Positions 25,436 through 33,710 of a DNA stretch of 64,000 bases are shown one piece after another; positions within the stretch are counted from its first letter, which is position 1; each line of letters opens with the position of its first letter. The translations under genes were made by a program, and so were the position numbers. A model generated the notes under the pieces. That model made no database searches, was not told the origin of the DNA, and saw only the letters and a list, made by a program, of their open reading frames with translations. Origin of the DNA: Candidatus Endomicrobium embiratermitis (GTDB lineage: Bacteria; Elusimicrobiota; Endomicrobiia; Endomicrobiales; Endomicrobiaceae); contig WQYI01000006.1 of assembly GCA_009781315.1 (NCBI GenBank), forward strand, positions 1-64,000, read 5' to 3'.

Positions 25436-26628
25436 TAATCGTTCTCCTTTCTTACCAATATCGGTATGTCTTTTGCATTTTTATCCATTCGCGCATAAGG
25501 GTTGATTCTGCCGTAAAACCCGGCACTTTTCCCGTCAACTGTAAATACTCCGACGCACAAATGATAGTGTTCCCCTGATTCCGTAGCAAGCGGACAACTG
25601 TGAAACATGCGCTGGGCTATCCAGTTTTCAGGATGTTTTTTGGCAGCTTTTTCAATAAGACGAAGTTTCTTTTCGGACATCGTTCCTTTGACAGAAATAT
25701 CTTCGCCAACCCTTCCCAATGCCGGCTTAAGTATCCAATCGTCCGTTTGCCGGTCCACATACCTTGGGTCCGTAGTAATAGGCAGAAAGCTTTTCCACGC
25801 CGGTATATCCAATCCCAGTTTATCCCATATCAAAGGCAGACGTTTGGACTGCGCAAATGCCGCAACAGGGTGATTGCACGAAGGAGTCTTACAGTTAAAA
25901 TATTCGATCCAATCTGACTTTTTGGACAAGTTTGTAAACCATTCCAGCGGATAAAAGCGGACTATGCCGTCTATGTTGCATGCTGAGCCTCTATCCCACT
26001 TGACGTTATCCGGCGCGACGTATAACGCATGGTACCCTGCATTTTCAAAGTAATCCCCCAGGAATTGCATAACCTGACGGTCATCCGAATATGACGTTGC
26101 ATGTACAAACGCAATTGTGCCGCCCGGTTTGACTTTGGTTTTAAAAGCGTTCAAAAGCGAGTTTGCAAAATGCCGGCGCGGCTCAAATCCGTTAAAATAC
26201 TTGCCGGCGATGACAGGAGCGACGGATGCTTCGGCCAGACCTCCGGGCACATCGCTGTTCACCTCTGATAAAGCCCATCCGTTTTCGGTCGGATGAAAGT
26301 CAAATCGCATAAGCCTGATATTTTGGCTTTTGTCATAACTAATCTGCCGGCTCAATGCCTTTAATATTTTTTTCGGTAATCCCAGATTTTTTGACAGGTC
26401 GGGCCTTTGGAGCAAAGATTCTTCCATTGCCATGGTTTCAGCCGACAACTGCTCCGCCCACAGTTCTAATTGTTCAGCCGTGCCTGAATCCATAAGAAGA
26501 GCGTGTCTTGCAATTGTGTTGCTATCACCTACTTGCGGATCCCATTTATAAGCATTGAAAATAATTTCGTATCTATAATCAGAATAGCTTTCGTCAGGGA
26601 TTACTCCCAATTTTATTCCTTTATCCAT
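25435..26628 (-). CDS. Glutathionylspermidine synthase-like ATP-grasp ligase
   Basis: 397 aa. The sequence follows the GSP_synth C-terminal ATP-grasp family (YgiC/YjfC type): RLMRFDFHPTENGWALSEVNSD in the middle, IDGIVRFYPLEWF, WILKPALGRVGEDISVKG (nucleotide-binding strand) and NWIAQRMFHSCPL near the end. The family forms amide bonds between a carboxylate and an amine with ATP. The amidase half of true glutathionylspermidine synthase is absent. Context with a DUF350-like membrane protein and an unknown partner is the YjfC-type gene neighbourhood, not spermidine metabolism. Confidence 0.82.
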   Translation of the reverse strand: MDKGIKLGVIPDESYSDYRYEIIFNAYKWDPQVGDSNTIARHALLMDSGTAEQLELWAEQLSAETMAMEESLLQRPDLSKNLGLPKKILKALSRQISYDKSQNIRLMRFDFHPTENGWALSEVNSDVPGGLAEASVAPVIAGKYFNGFEPRRHFANSLLNAFKTKVKPGGTIAFVHATSYSDDRQVMQFLGDYFENAGYHALYVAPDNVKWDRGSACNIDGIVRFYPLEWFTNLSKKSDWIEYFNCKTPSCNHPVAAFAQSKRLPLIWDKLGLDIPAWKSFLPITTDPRYVDRQTDDWILKPALGRVGEDISVKGTMSEKKLRLIEKAAKKHPENWIAQRMFHSCPLATESGEHYHLCVGVFTVDGKSAGFYGRINPYARMDKNAKDIPILVRKEND

Positions 26629-26632
26629 AGTT

Positions 26633-27559
26633 TTATTTTCCGAACATTGAAGGCAATATGGTTATGCTGATGACTGCGATTATTATAAGCGTAATTCCCC
26701 ATAGAACAGAACTCACAAGTATAGATATATCAACATCAGAGCCGGATATATTGTTTTTCCCGCCGGTTATTACGTTGTGCGGCAACGGATATGCGCCGAA
26801 GACAGAATCCGACGGATTGTTGACTGGGGTATTGTTATATTTTCCATTGATTATAAATAATAGTTCTGCAATAATTGCCATTAAGGTTAGCGGAATAGCA
26901 GGCCATCCGACCATAAACTCGACAATTGTCATGTAAGCCGAAGTCCAGTCGCCCGACGATGCTCTGCCCAAAATAATTCCGATTGCAAGCAGGAAGCTTC
27001 CAAGCCGGATACCGCATGACACGTCGCGCTCTATCGTTACCCGTTCGAACGCTTGCGTAAAAAGATTCATGATCAAAGCAAGCAGAATCCAGGATATCAA
27101 GCCGAGAGCGCCCGCAAAGACAACACACCCCCAGCCCGGACCGTCGCCGATATTTGCCGCCGCGTAAATGACAGTCAGACCAAGAAAACCGCCGGTAAAC
27201 GCAAATAAAGCGGCTTTGTTGTTCATATTCAAAATGTCGTCAACCCAAGACAGGTTGAAAAAAATGCTCATAACAATTACGCCTAAATAAAGCCATGCGA
27301 AACCAAGCGCCAGATAAAAATTAATGTAATACCGATCATTGACAACATCATGCGACGCAGCCGTTTCTAAAATATATAAAATCATGAAAAAGACAAGAAC
27401 CGGAAGTACTCCCAATACGAGCTTTGCCGATTTACCGCGATTTACCGGCCAAGCGGAAAGTATCCGTCTATACCATGTAAAAAGAAAAAATGCCGCAACT
27501 ATTGCGGATACAATCAAAACTATTGTCTCTAATTCATTCAGTGCTTCCATTATACCCAA
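26633..27559 (-). CDS. Polytopic membrane protein, DUF350-like
   Basis: 308 aa with about seven or eight hydrophobic helices (starting near residues 12, 46, 85, 118, 148, 185, 215 and 283). Helix 6 region ERDVSCGIRLGSFLLAIGIILGRA resembles the repeated core of DUF350 (YjfL) proteins, which are genomic partners of YjfC-type ligases. The start may be TTG 27559 (GGGAG 9 bases upstream) or ATG 27550; the first has the better ribosome site. The ligase gene follows 4 bases downstream. Its likely job is to place the ligase product at or across the membrane; this is inferred. Confidence 0.72.
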   Translation of the reverse strand: MGIMEALNELETIVLIVSAIVAAFFLFTWYRRILSAWPVNRGKSAKLVLGVLPVLVFFMILYILETAASHDVVNDRYYINFYLALGFAWLYLGVIVMSIFFNLSWVDDILNMNNKAALFAFTGGFLGLTVIYAAANIGDGPGWGCVVFAGALGLISWILLALIMNLFTQAFERVTIERDVSCGIRLGSFLLAIGIILGRASSGDWTSAYMTIVEFMVGWPAIPLTLMAIIAELLFIINGKYNNTPVNNPSDSVFGAYPLPHNVITGGKNNISGSDVDISILVSSVLWGITLIIIAVISITILPSMFGK

Positions 27560-27690
27560 TTCGAGTATCTCCCTGTAGTGAATTTTCTGCCGAAATACGA
27601 TTTATTTTTCTGTATTTTAACACGCAATTTATTATATAAAATTCAAAAAAATTGTGCTATAAAATATTGTTTTACAATCCTCGGTATATC

Positions 27691-27719
27691 TTTCATTGTT
27701 CTTGTATTTTATGTATAAT
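27691..27719 (+). promoter_or_regulatory. Shared promoter module, copy 3
   Basis: TTTCAT (27691-27696), 17 bases, TATAAT (27714-27719). The spacer TTGTATTTTATG and the following GCTCTATAAAAGG match the copies at 19567 and 21516. The gene start is 35 bases downstream. Confidence 0.65.
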
Positions 27720-27753
27720 TGCTCTATAAAAGGCTTATTGCGGAGAAGGTAAT

Positions 27754-28143
27754 ATGAAAAAAACATTGATGTTACTTATCGCATTTGCGCTTTATTTCAC
27801 AATGGCGGCACCTTGCATATACGGAGAACAAAAATCCGATCCCATACCTATAGATTCTCTCTTTAACGATTTAAAAGCCGGAACAATTTCATTTGAGTTT
27901 GACGATCCTGTAACTGTGACAGGTTATGTATTAGAAACCGGCATAAGCAAATACCTCACTCCGTATGTTTCGCTTTCGAATGAAAAAGGCGGGCGGCAAT
28001 ACGCCGTGTGCGTTTTGCCGAGAGCCGATTCCCTGAAATTAAAAGATTTTGCCAAAGACGAAAAAGTGGTTATTGAAGGCAGCTTTTATGCTTTCAGAGA
28101 AGACAAAGTAGTAATTAAAAAATGCAGAAAGATAAATAAATAA
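27754..28143 (+). CDS. Secreted OB-fold protein (tRNA_anti-like)
   Basis: 129 aa. A Sec signal peptide ends near residue 24 (CIYGEQ). The mature part, VTVTGYVLETGISKYLTPYVSLSNEKGGRQYAVCVLP and VVIEGSFYAFREDKVVIKKC, is a small five-stranded OB-like barrel of the tRNA_anti-like group. Despite the name this group is usually envelope-located and does not bind tRNA. AGAAGG lies 5 bases before the ATG. Single-gene unit with its own promoter. Function unknown. Confidence 0.72.
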   Translation: MKKTLMLLIAFALYFTMAAPCIYGEQKSDPIPIDSLFNDLKAGTISFEFDDPVTVTGYVLETGISKYLTPYVSLSNEKGGRQYAVCVLPRADSLKLKDFAKDEKVVIEGSFYAFREDKVVIKKCRKINK

Positions 28144-28154
28144 ACATCTGCTGC

Positions 28155-28262
28155 TGTCAATTCTGCGAGTTTATCCTGCGCGAAGTCGCAGGACAGAATC
28201 TATGGATTTATAGACCCTGCGACGGAGTTTACACTGCACGTAGCTGCAGGGCGCAGGGTGAC
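28155..28262. repeat. CCTGCG hairpin repeat
   Basis: TCCTGCG/CGCAGGA (28174-28193) is followed by CCCTGCG...CGCAGGG (28215-28258) enclosing GAGTTTACACTGCACG. A related string, GGAGTTCGCTCTGCGTGAAG, lies on the minus strand at 54240-54290. Located between the OB-fold gene and the DUF2157 gene. Confidence 0.6.
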
Positions 28263-28286
28263 AAATTATAGGTTGACAAATAAATT

Positions 28287-29465
28287 ATGAAAAAATATAT
28301 TTCAAAATGGCTTGACGAAGGGTTGATAAACGCAGAGCAGGCAAAGCGGATGCTTTCTGATGTTGAAAAAAATTCTTCGCAGTCAAATTCCAACAAAATA
28401 ATTTACGTTTTTTCCACGATAGGCGCGGCGTTTGTCGGCGTGGGGCTTATTTTGTTTACCGCGGCTAACTGGCAGGCCATACCTTCAATAGTAAAAATAC
28501 TGATGTTTATGGGACTCGCATTCGCAAGCGCTTTCGGCGGATATTACCTTGAATATGTAAACAAAAATTACCAAAAAACAGGCTCGTCTCTGATTTTTCT
28601 AAGCGCGATACTTTTCGGCGCTCTGATTTTTTTATTGGCGCAGATATACCATACCGGGTCAAATGAAGGTTTGCATTGGCTCGTGCTGATATGGACAATA
28701 TCCGTTTTCCCGTACGTCTATATTTTCCATTCCCGTTCGGTTTCCTACCTTGTTTGCGCGCTTTTAATAATATGGTTCAGTATTTTTATTTTCGCTAACA
28801 ACGATATAGAACGCACAATGAAGTTTTTACCGGTTTTTTATTATCTGTCCGGCATTTTTCTTTTTTCTTTCGGAAAAGTAAATGAATTTATAAAAGACTT
28901 TTCAAAAGTATCGGACGTTTTTGAAAAATCCGGTTTTTTTGTAATTATGCTAAGCCTGTTTATACTTACTTTCTCATATTCATATTTTACTTTCGACGAA
29001 GAATTTATACTGTTTGATTTTATGGCAAAATTTAAATTTTTACCTGTAATGCTGGCTCCTTTGATTATAATTTCATCCGTGTTCATGTTTCTCGCGTCTT
29101 TCTTTTTCAATCCCGCTAAAAAAAATAATTTAAGCGAAAACATACTTGTAACCGCGATATTGTCTTTCTGCATTTTAATTTTAGGGTACAGCTTTATGCC
29201 TAAACTCGTTACGAATTTATTTTTCGCCGCAGTAACTCTTATCGCGATTTTTACCGGATATATTAAAAAAGAAATGTTCTATAAGGCCTTGGGAATATTC
29301 TGGCTTATAATTTTTATGATAGTAAAATATTTCGACATGTTTTGGAATCTGCTTCCGCGTTCGATTTTTTTTATCGCGGGCGGAATAATTTTGGTTTCCG
29401 CGGCGTTATTTTTTGAACGCAAAAGAAAAAGCTTAAAAACGGAGATAAAAGTTTATGAACCGTAA
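28287..29465 (+). CDS. DUF2157 multi-pass membrane protein
   Basis: 392 aa. A short cytoplasmic helix segment (KWLDEGLINAEQAKRMLSD) is followed by about ten hydrophobic helices. The opening part and the NWQAIPSIVKI motif near residue 70 define DUF2157. The next gene encodes a GDYXXLXY protein and overlaps by 11 bases; this pair is a known neighbourhood in many Gram-negative bacteria. Biochemical function is not known. The ribosome site is weak. Confidence 0.82.
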   Translation: MKKYISKWLDEGLINAEQAKRMLSDVEKNSSQSNSNKIIYVFSTIGAAFVGVGLILFTAANWQAIPSIVKILMFMGLAFASAFGGYYLEYVNKNYQKTGSSLIFLSAILFGALIFLLAQIYHTGSNEGLHWLVLIWTISVFPYVYIFHSRSVSYLVCALLIIWFSIFIFANNDIERTMKFLPVFYYLSGIFLFSFGKVNEFIKDFSKVSDVFEKSGFFVIMLSLFILTFSYSYFTFDEEFILFDFMAKFKFLPVMLAPLIIISSVFMFLASFFFNPAKKNNLSENILVTAILSFCILILGYSFMPKLVTNLFFAAVTLIAIFTGYIKKEMFYKALGIFWLIIFMIVKYFDMFWNLLPRSIFFIAGGIILVSAALFFERKRKSLKTEIKVYEP

Positions 29466-30015
29466 AAAAGCTTTCTTAATTTTAATGTCCGCCTGGTTTT
29501 TGCTTGCCGCGTCTTTTGTTATTTACAAAGAATACAATCTGCGGTTCGGGAAAAGCGTAATGCTTAAAGTCGTTCCGGTTGACCCGAGAGATTTATTCCG
29601 CGGAGATTATGTTATTTTGGACTATGAAATAAGCCGCAAAACGCCCGAACAGAAAATTTTAGGCCATTATGGAGAATATATTGAAGATGAAGAAGTTACT
29701 AACGGAGGCACGGTTTACGTTTCTCTTATTAAAGACGGTAAATTTTATAAAGGCGGAGACATATATAGAAAAATGCCCGAAGAAGGTCTTTTCATAAAAG
29801 GGAAAATCGACAAAAAGCGCAATAATTTTACTATAATTTATGGTATCGAAAATTTCTTTGTTCCCGAAAATAAAGGATTGGAACTTGAAAAAGAAAGAAA
29901 CGCAAACAACATGTCCGCGGAAATAATAATAACTTCCCGCGGAGCGCCGGCAATAAAGAATTTGTATGTCAACGGCAAAAAAGTAGATTTTAAAAACAAT
30001 GAAAAAAACAATTAA
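29455..30015 (+). CDS. GDYXXLXY family membrane-anchored protein
   Basis: 186 aa. One N-terminal hydrophobic helix (residues 6-24) anchors the protein. The family motif GDYVILDY is at 50-57 after PVDPRDLFR. The C-terminal part ends with a second strand-rich section (AEIIITSRGAPAIKNLYVNG). It overlaps the DUF2157 gene upstream and the amidase gene downstream (17 bases), so the three are cotranscribed. It is probably an extracytoplasmic partner of DUF2157; the role is unknown. Confidence 0.84.
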   Translation: MNRKKAFLILMSAWFLLAASFVIYKEYNLRFGKSVMLKVVPVDPRDLFRGDYVILDYEISRKTPEQKILGHYGEYIEDEEVTNGGTVYVSLIKDGKFYKGGDIYRKMPEEGLFIKGKIDKKRNNFTIIYGIENFFVPENKGLELEKERNANNMSAEIIITSRGAPAIKNLYVNGKKVDFKNNEKNN

Positions 30016-31756
30016 ATTATTTTTTATTTCCGTTTTATCGCTTTTTATCTCTTACGCTTGGGCGGCGGAACCGGTAAAAGCCCCGAAGTCAAAGCCCGTC
30101 AACGTCATTATAGACGGAGAGTATTTTCCCGGAGTAAGCATTTACACTGTTTCGGAAAACACTTATTTTTTCTCAATAAGAGAAGCCGCCGAAATTTATA
30201 ACGCCATATTAGAATGGAAACCCGTAAGCTCTCTGGTTTCAATGTATTTCAACAATAAAAAAATAGATATAAAAACAAACAGTAATATTGTTACTTTCGG
30301 AAAGACCGAAAAAAGAATGTCTTTGCCTTCAAGGCTTATAAAAGGCGAACTTTATGTCTCCCCGGAAATATTTACCTCGCCGGAATTCTCCGATATAGCC
30401 GAGACCGACACTACATGGAATCAGAATGCTTTGATATTAAACGTTACGAATCGTTCCAACATTTCATCCATAAGATATTTTACGACTCCTCAAAACACTC
30501 AGGTTATAATACAGCTTACAGAACCTCTTCCTTATACGGTTTCAAAAACAACCGGAGCTATTGCCCTCGATATCCACCGCGGGAAACTACAAAGAGACTT
30601 TATATACGCCAACAACGGAGCAATACGCGACATTCTTTACGATACCGAAGGAAAATCGGCAAAAGTAACAATCAATTTACAGCAATCTCCGAAATTTGTA
30701 AAAACTATGAGGCTTAAAAACCCGGACAGAATCGCTATAGACATAGAGCATTCCGAAGATATAGATTTATCGTACCTTGCCGAAACGACCATACCCGAAA
30801 GAGAAGAAATCGACTCGTCGCAAAAAGAAACAGCCGACTCGCCGGACCCCACTCCTCAGGCATACGGACAATTACAGATAAGCGAAGAAATAGCCCCCAT
30901 AGAATTGGGCGAAGACAATCTTGACCTGGCAAAAGTTCCTGTGGTAAAATTTGACGAAGTAAACATTATAGACGACAGTTATGTAATTATAGACGATACG
31001 ACTACAATCACCGAAGTTATGCCGCTAAAAGCGGTTACGGCGAAAAAAGATTTTAAACGCAAAAGAATAATAGTTGTGGACGCCGGCCACGGCGGAGAAG
31101 ATCCCGGAGCAATCGGTCCCAACGCAACCAAAGAAAAAGACATAAATCTGGCCATAGCTTACGAACTGCAAAAGCTTCTTGACGCGGACGACAACTATGA
31201 AGTAATCCTCACGAGAAAAGACGACACGTTTATACCTCTGGTTGAAAGAACAAATATAGCAAACGAGCATAATGCGGATTTATTCGTTTCAATACACTGC
31301 AACGCGAATTTTAACAGAGCCTCCAGCGGATTTGAAATTTATTTCTTATCGGAAAAAGCCACTGATTCGGAAGCCGCGGCCACGGCGACTCTTGAAAACT
31401 CCGTTTTAGAGCTTGAAGGCAAACCTACAAAAAAACGCGCGCGGCTCCAGGATATGTTGTGGTCTATGATGCTAAACGAATATATTAACGATTCTTCGGA
31501 ACTTGCCAGCTTTATCGCGGCAGAAACTCCGGGAAGGCTTAAAATACCGAACAGAGGCGTAAAACAGGCAAGCTTATATGTTTTAAGAGGCGCGCAAATG
31601 CCTTCTGTGCTTATCGAGGCCGCGTTTTTAAGCAATTATGCCGAAGAAGCTAAATTGAATACCGACAGATTCCAATCGGCCGTGGCAGATTCTATTTACG
31701 AAGGAATAAAAAAATTCTATGCAAGAAAAGATAAAAAACAAACCGTTAAGAAATAA
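29999..31756 (+). CDS. N-acetylmuramoyl-L-alanine amidase with AMIN domain
   Basis: 585 aa. A Sec signal peptide (about residues 1-22) is followed by a copper-amine-oxidase-like N-domain (about 33-120), an AMIN domain (about 155-250, ending RIAIDIEH), an acidic linker, and an Amidase_3 zinc peptidase from about 350. Zinc and catalytic residues are seen in VVDAGHGGEDPGA, the Glu of TKEKDINLA, SIHCNA and LIEAAFLSN. It cleaves the bond between MurNAc and the stem peptide during cell separation. murI overlaps its 3' end by 38 bases. Confidence 0.93.
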   Translation: MKKTIKLFFISVLSLFISYAWAAEPVKAPKSKPVNVIIDGEYFPGVSIYTVSENTYFFSIREAAEIYNAILEWKPVSSLVSMYFNNKKIDIKTNSNIVTFGKTEKRMSLPSRLIKGELYVSPEIFTSPEFSDIAETDTTWNQNALILNVTNRSNISSIRYFTTPQNTQVIIQLTEPLPYTVSKTTGAIALDIHRGKLQRDFIYANNGAIRDILYDTEGKSAKVTINLQQSPKFVKTMRLKNPDRIAIDIEHSEDIDLSYLAETTIPEREEIDSSQKETADSPDPTPQAYGQLQISEEIAPIELGEDNLDLAKVPVVKFDEVNIIDDSYVIIDDTTTITEVMPLKAVTAKKDFKRKRIIVVDAGHGGEDPGAIGPNATKEKDINLAIAYELQKLLDADDNYEVILTRKDDTFIPLVERTNIANEHNADLFVSIHCNANFNRASSGFEIYFLSEKATDSEAAATATLENSVLELEGKPTKKRARLQDMLWSMMLNEYINDSSELASFIAAETPGRLKIPNRGVKQASLYVLRGAQMPSVLIEAAFLSNYAEEAKLNTDRFQSAVADSIYEGIKKFYARKDKKQTVKK

Positions 31757-32567
31757 ACCTATCGGCATATTTGATTCGGGACTCGGCGGCCTTACCGTAA
31801 TGTCCGAAATAAATAAAACGCTGCCTGATGAAAGCATTATTTATTTTGGAGACACCGCCCGCGTGCCTTACGGCTCAAAATCAAAAAACGCCGTAATTAA
31901 CTTTTCAAAAGAAATCTCAGGGTTTCTTGTAAAAAACGGCGTAAAAATGATAGTTATAGCATGTAATACGGCATCGGCTTTCGCTTTATACGAACTTAAA
32001 AAGAATTTGGATATTCCGGTTATAGGCGTAATAGAACCCGGAGCGGAAATTGCCGTTTCAGCGACAAAAAATAAAAAAATAGGAATTATAGGCACGGAAG
32101 GCACGGTAAAAAGCGAATCTTACGTCAAAGCAATAAAGAAAATATCAAATTCTTCCGTATATCAGCAATCCTGCCCGCTTTTTGTTCCGCTTGTAGAAGA
32201 AGGCTGGACTAAAAACGAACTGACGGATTCTATCGTTAAATATTATTTAAAACCGCTTTTAAGCAAAAATATAGACACTCTCGTTCTCGGCTGCACGCAT
32301 TATCCGCTTTTAAAAAACGCTATTCAAAAGAATACCGGAAAAAACATAGTTCTTATAGATTCGGCAAAAGCCACGGCGCAAAAAGTAAAAAATATTTTAA
32401 TAAACCGCAATATGCTTGCGGATAAAAACAATTCAAAAAAGCTTAGCTTCTACGTAAGCGACAATCCCGAAAAATTTAAAAGAATAGGAAGCCGTTTTTT
32501 TTCGGGAAAAATATCGCGTGTTAAAAAAGAAAATCCGGAGCAAAAATGCAATACAAACTTTCGGTAA
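31719..32567 (+). CDS. murI: Glutamate racemase
   Basis: 282 aa. It makes D-glutamate for peptidoglycan. Catalytic Cys residues lie in ACNTASAFAL and LGCTHYPLL, and the substrate loops GIFDSGLGG and GDTARVPYG are present. It overlaps both the amidase upstream (38 bases) and queD downstream (22 bases). The first eight residues are extra-basic, so initiation slightly downstream is possible but no better ATG is seen. Pairing with an amidase makes a small peptidoglycan unit. Confidence 0.95.
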   Translation: MQEKIKNKPLRNKPIGIFDSGLGGLTVMSEINKTLPDESIIYFGDTARVPYGSKSKNAVINFSKEISGFLVKNGVKMIVIACNTASAFALYELKKNLDIPVIGVIEPGAEIAVSATKNKKIGIIGTEGTVKSESYVKAIKKISNSSVYQQSCPLFVPLVEEGWTKNELTDSIVKYYLKPLLSKNIDTLVLGCTHYPLLKNAIQKNTGKNIVLIDSAKATAQKVKNILINRNMLADKNNSKKLSFYVSDNPEKFKRIGSRFFSGKISRVKKENPEQKCNTNFR

Positions 32568-32923
32568 CAAAAGGTTTCGCCTCGGCTCACTGCTTGAGGG
32601 AATATAAAGGCAAATGCGAAAATGTCCACGGTCACAACTGGAAAATCCGCGCGGCTTTCAGCGGCGCTGAGCTCGATAAAACAGGAATGCTCATGGACTT
32701 TACGGACATCAAAGCGCATCTCGATAAAATTATGGCGTATCTTGACCATAAATTTCTAAATGAAACGCCGCCTTTTGACAAAATCAATCCGACTGCCGAA
32801 AACATAGCGTTTTATATATTAAACGAACTAAAAAAATTTGAAACTTCAACGGCTAAAGCCTGCGAAGTTGAAGTCTGGGAAAGCGAAACGTCATCCGCAA
32901 CAGTAACGGCAGAGAACAGATAA
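32546..32923 (+). CDS. queD: 6-carboxytetrahydropterin synthase
   Basis: 125 aa. Zinc ligands H15, H28 and H30 (SAHCLREY, ENVHGHNW) and catalytic C24 match QueD. It converts dihydroneopterin triphosphate to 6-carboxy-tetrahydropterin in queuosine biosynthesis. GGAG stands 5 bases before the ATG inside the murI 3' end. queC and queE follow; the GTP cyclohydrolase needed upstream is not in the window. Confidence 0.93.
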   Translation: MQYKLSVTKGFASAHCLREYKGKCENVHGHNWKIRAAFSGAELDKTGMLMDFTDIKAHLDKIMAYLDHKFLNETPPFDKINPTAENIAFYILNELKKFETSTAKACEVEVWESETSSATVTAENR

Positions 32924-32945
32924 AAGAAAACAGCTAACGGCTTTG

Positions 32946-33034
32946 TTGTCATACCGGCGAAAGCCGGTATCAATGTTGTCTTTAAATTTATACTACAACA
33001 ACAAAAATGGATTCCGTTTTTCAACGGAATGACA
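32946..33034. repeat. GTCAT...TGGATTCC paired hairpin repeat
   Basis: GATACCGGC-type hairpin ATACCGGC/GCCGGTAT (32951-32970) and ATTCCGTT/AACGGAAT (33010-33031) flank an AT-rich middle with TTGTC. Related two-hairpin elements occur at 58764-58860 and 61876-61948. It separates queD from queC. Confidence 0.75.
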
Positions 33035-33044
33035 CTACACAACA

Positions 33045-33707
33045 ATGAATAAACAAAAAAAAGCTATTGTATTATTTTCAGGCGGGTTAGATTCAACTAC
33101 GGTTTTATATTACGCGTTGTCTAAAAAATATAATTGCCTCTGCCTTATTTTCGATTACGGACAAAGGCATAATAAGGAAATAGCCTCTGCAATAAAAACA
33201 GCAAAACGGCTTAAAGTAAACTATTCCGTAGTCCGGCTTATGCTGCCATGGTCAAAAGACGTTTTAACGAATAAAAACAAAAAAGTTCCCTCGCATAAAA
33301 AAATATCGGGTACCATACCGCCAACATATGTTCCGGGAAGGAACACTCTTTTTCTTTCTTTCGGATTGTCCTGCGCGGAATCAATAAACGCCGAAAAAAT
33401 TTTTATAGGCGCGAACGCTCTTGATTTCAGCGGATATCCTGATTGCAAACCGCAGTTTATAAACGCATACAATGACCTTCTAAAATCTCTCGGACTTAAA
33501 ATTAAAGTCGAAGCTCCTCTTGTGCGCATGACAAAAGCTCAAATAATAAAACTGGGAACAAAATTGAAAACGCCTTATCAACATACATGGTCGTGTTATA
33601 ACGGCTCAAAAAATCCTTGCGGAGTATGCGATTCGTGTAAATTAAGGGCAAAAGGGTTTCATGAAGCAGGGATAAAAGACCCGATTTTAAAAAACAGTGA
33701 GGAGTGA
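33045..33707 (+). CDS. queC: 7-cyano-7-deazaguanine synthase
   Basis: 220 aa. The PP-loop motif LFSGGLDSTTVL is at the N-terminus, and the zinc site is CYNGSKNPCGVCDSCKLR near the C-terminus. It makes preQ0 from 7-carboxy-7-deazaguanine with ATP and ammonia. The stop codon lies inside a GGAGTGA word repeat that also supplies the ribosome site and start of queE, 3 bases later. The ribosome site of queC itself is weak. Confidence 0.95.
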   Translation: MNKQKKAIVLFSGGLDSTTVLYYALSKKYNCLCLIFDYGQRHNKEIASAIKTAKRLKVNYSVVRLMLPWSKDVLTNKNKKVPSHKKISGTIPPTYVPGRNTLFLSFGLSCAESINAEKIFIGANALDFSGYPDCKPQFINAYNDLLKSLGLKIKVEAPLVRMTKAQIIKLGTKLKTPYQHTWSCYNGSKNPCGVCDSCKLRAKGFHEAGIKDPILKNSEE

Positions 33708-33710
33708 GGA

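Noticed and set aside
31025-31270. Minus-strand frame inside the amidase gene
   Set aside because: Shadow of the zinc-peptidase coding region, which has all catalytic motifs in the plus frame.
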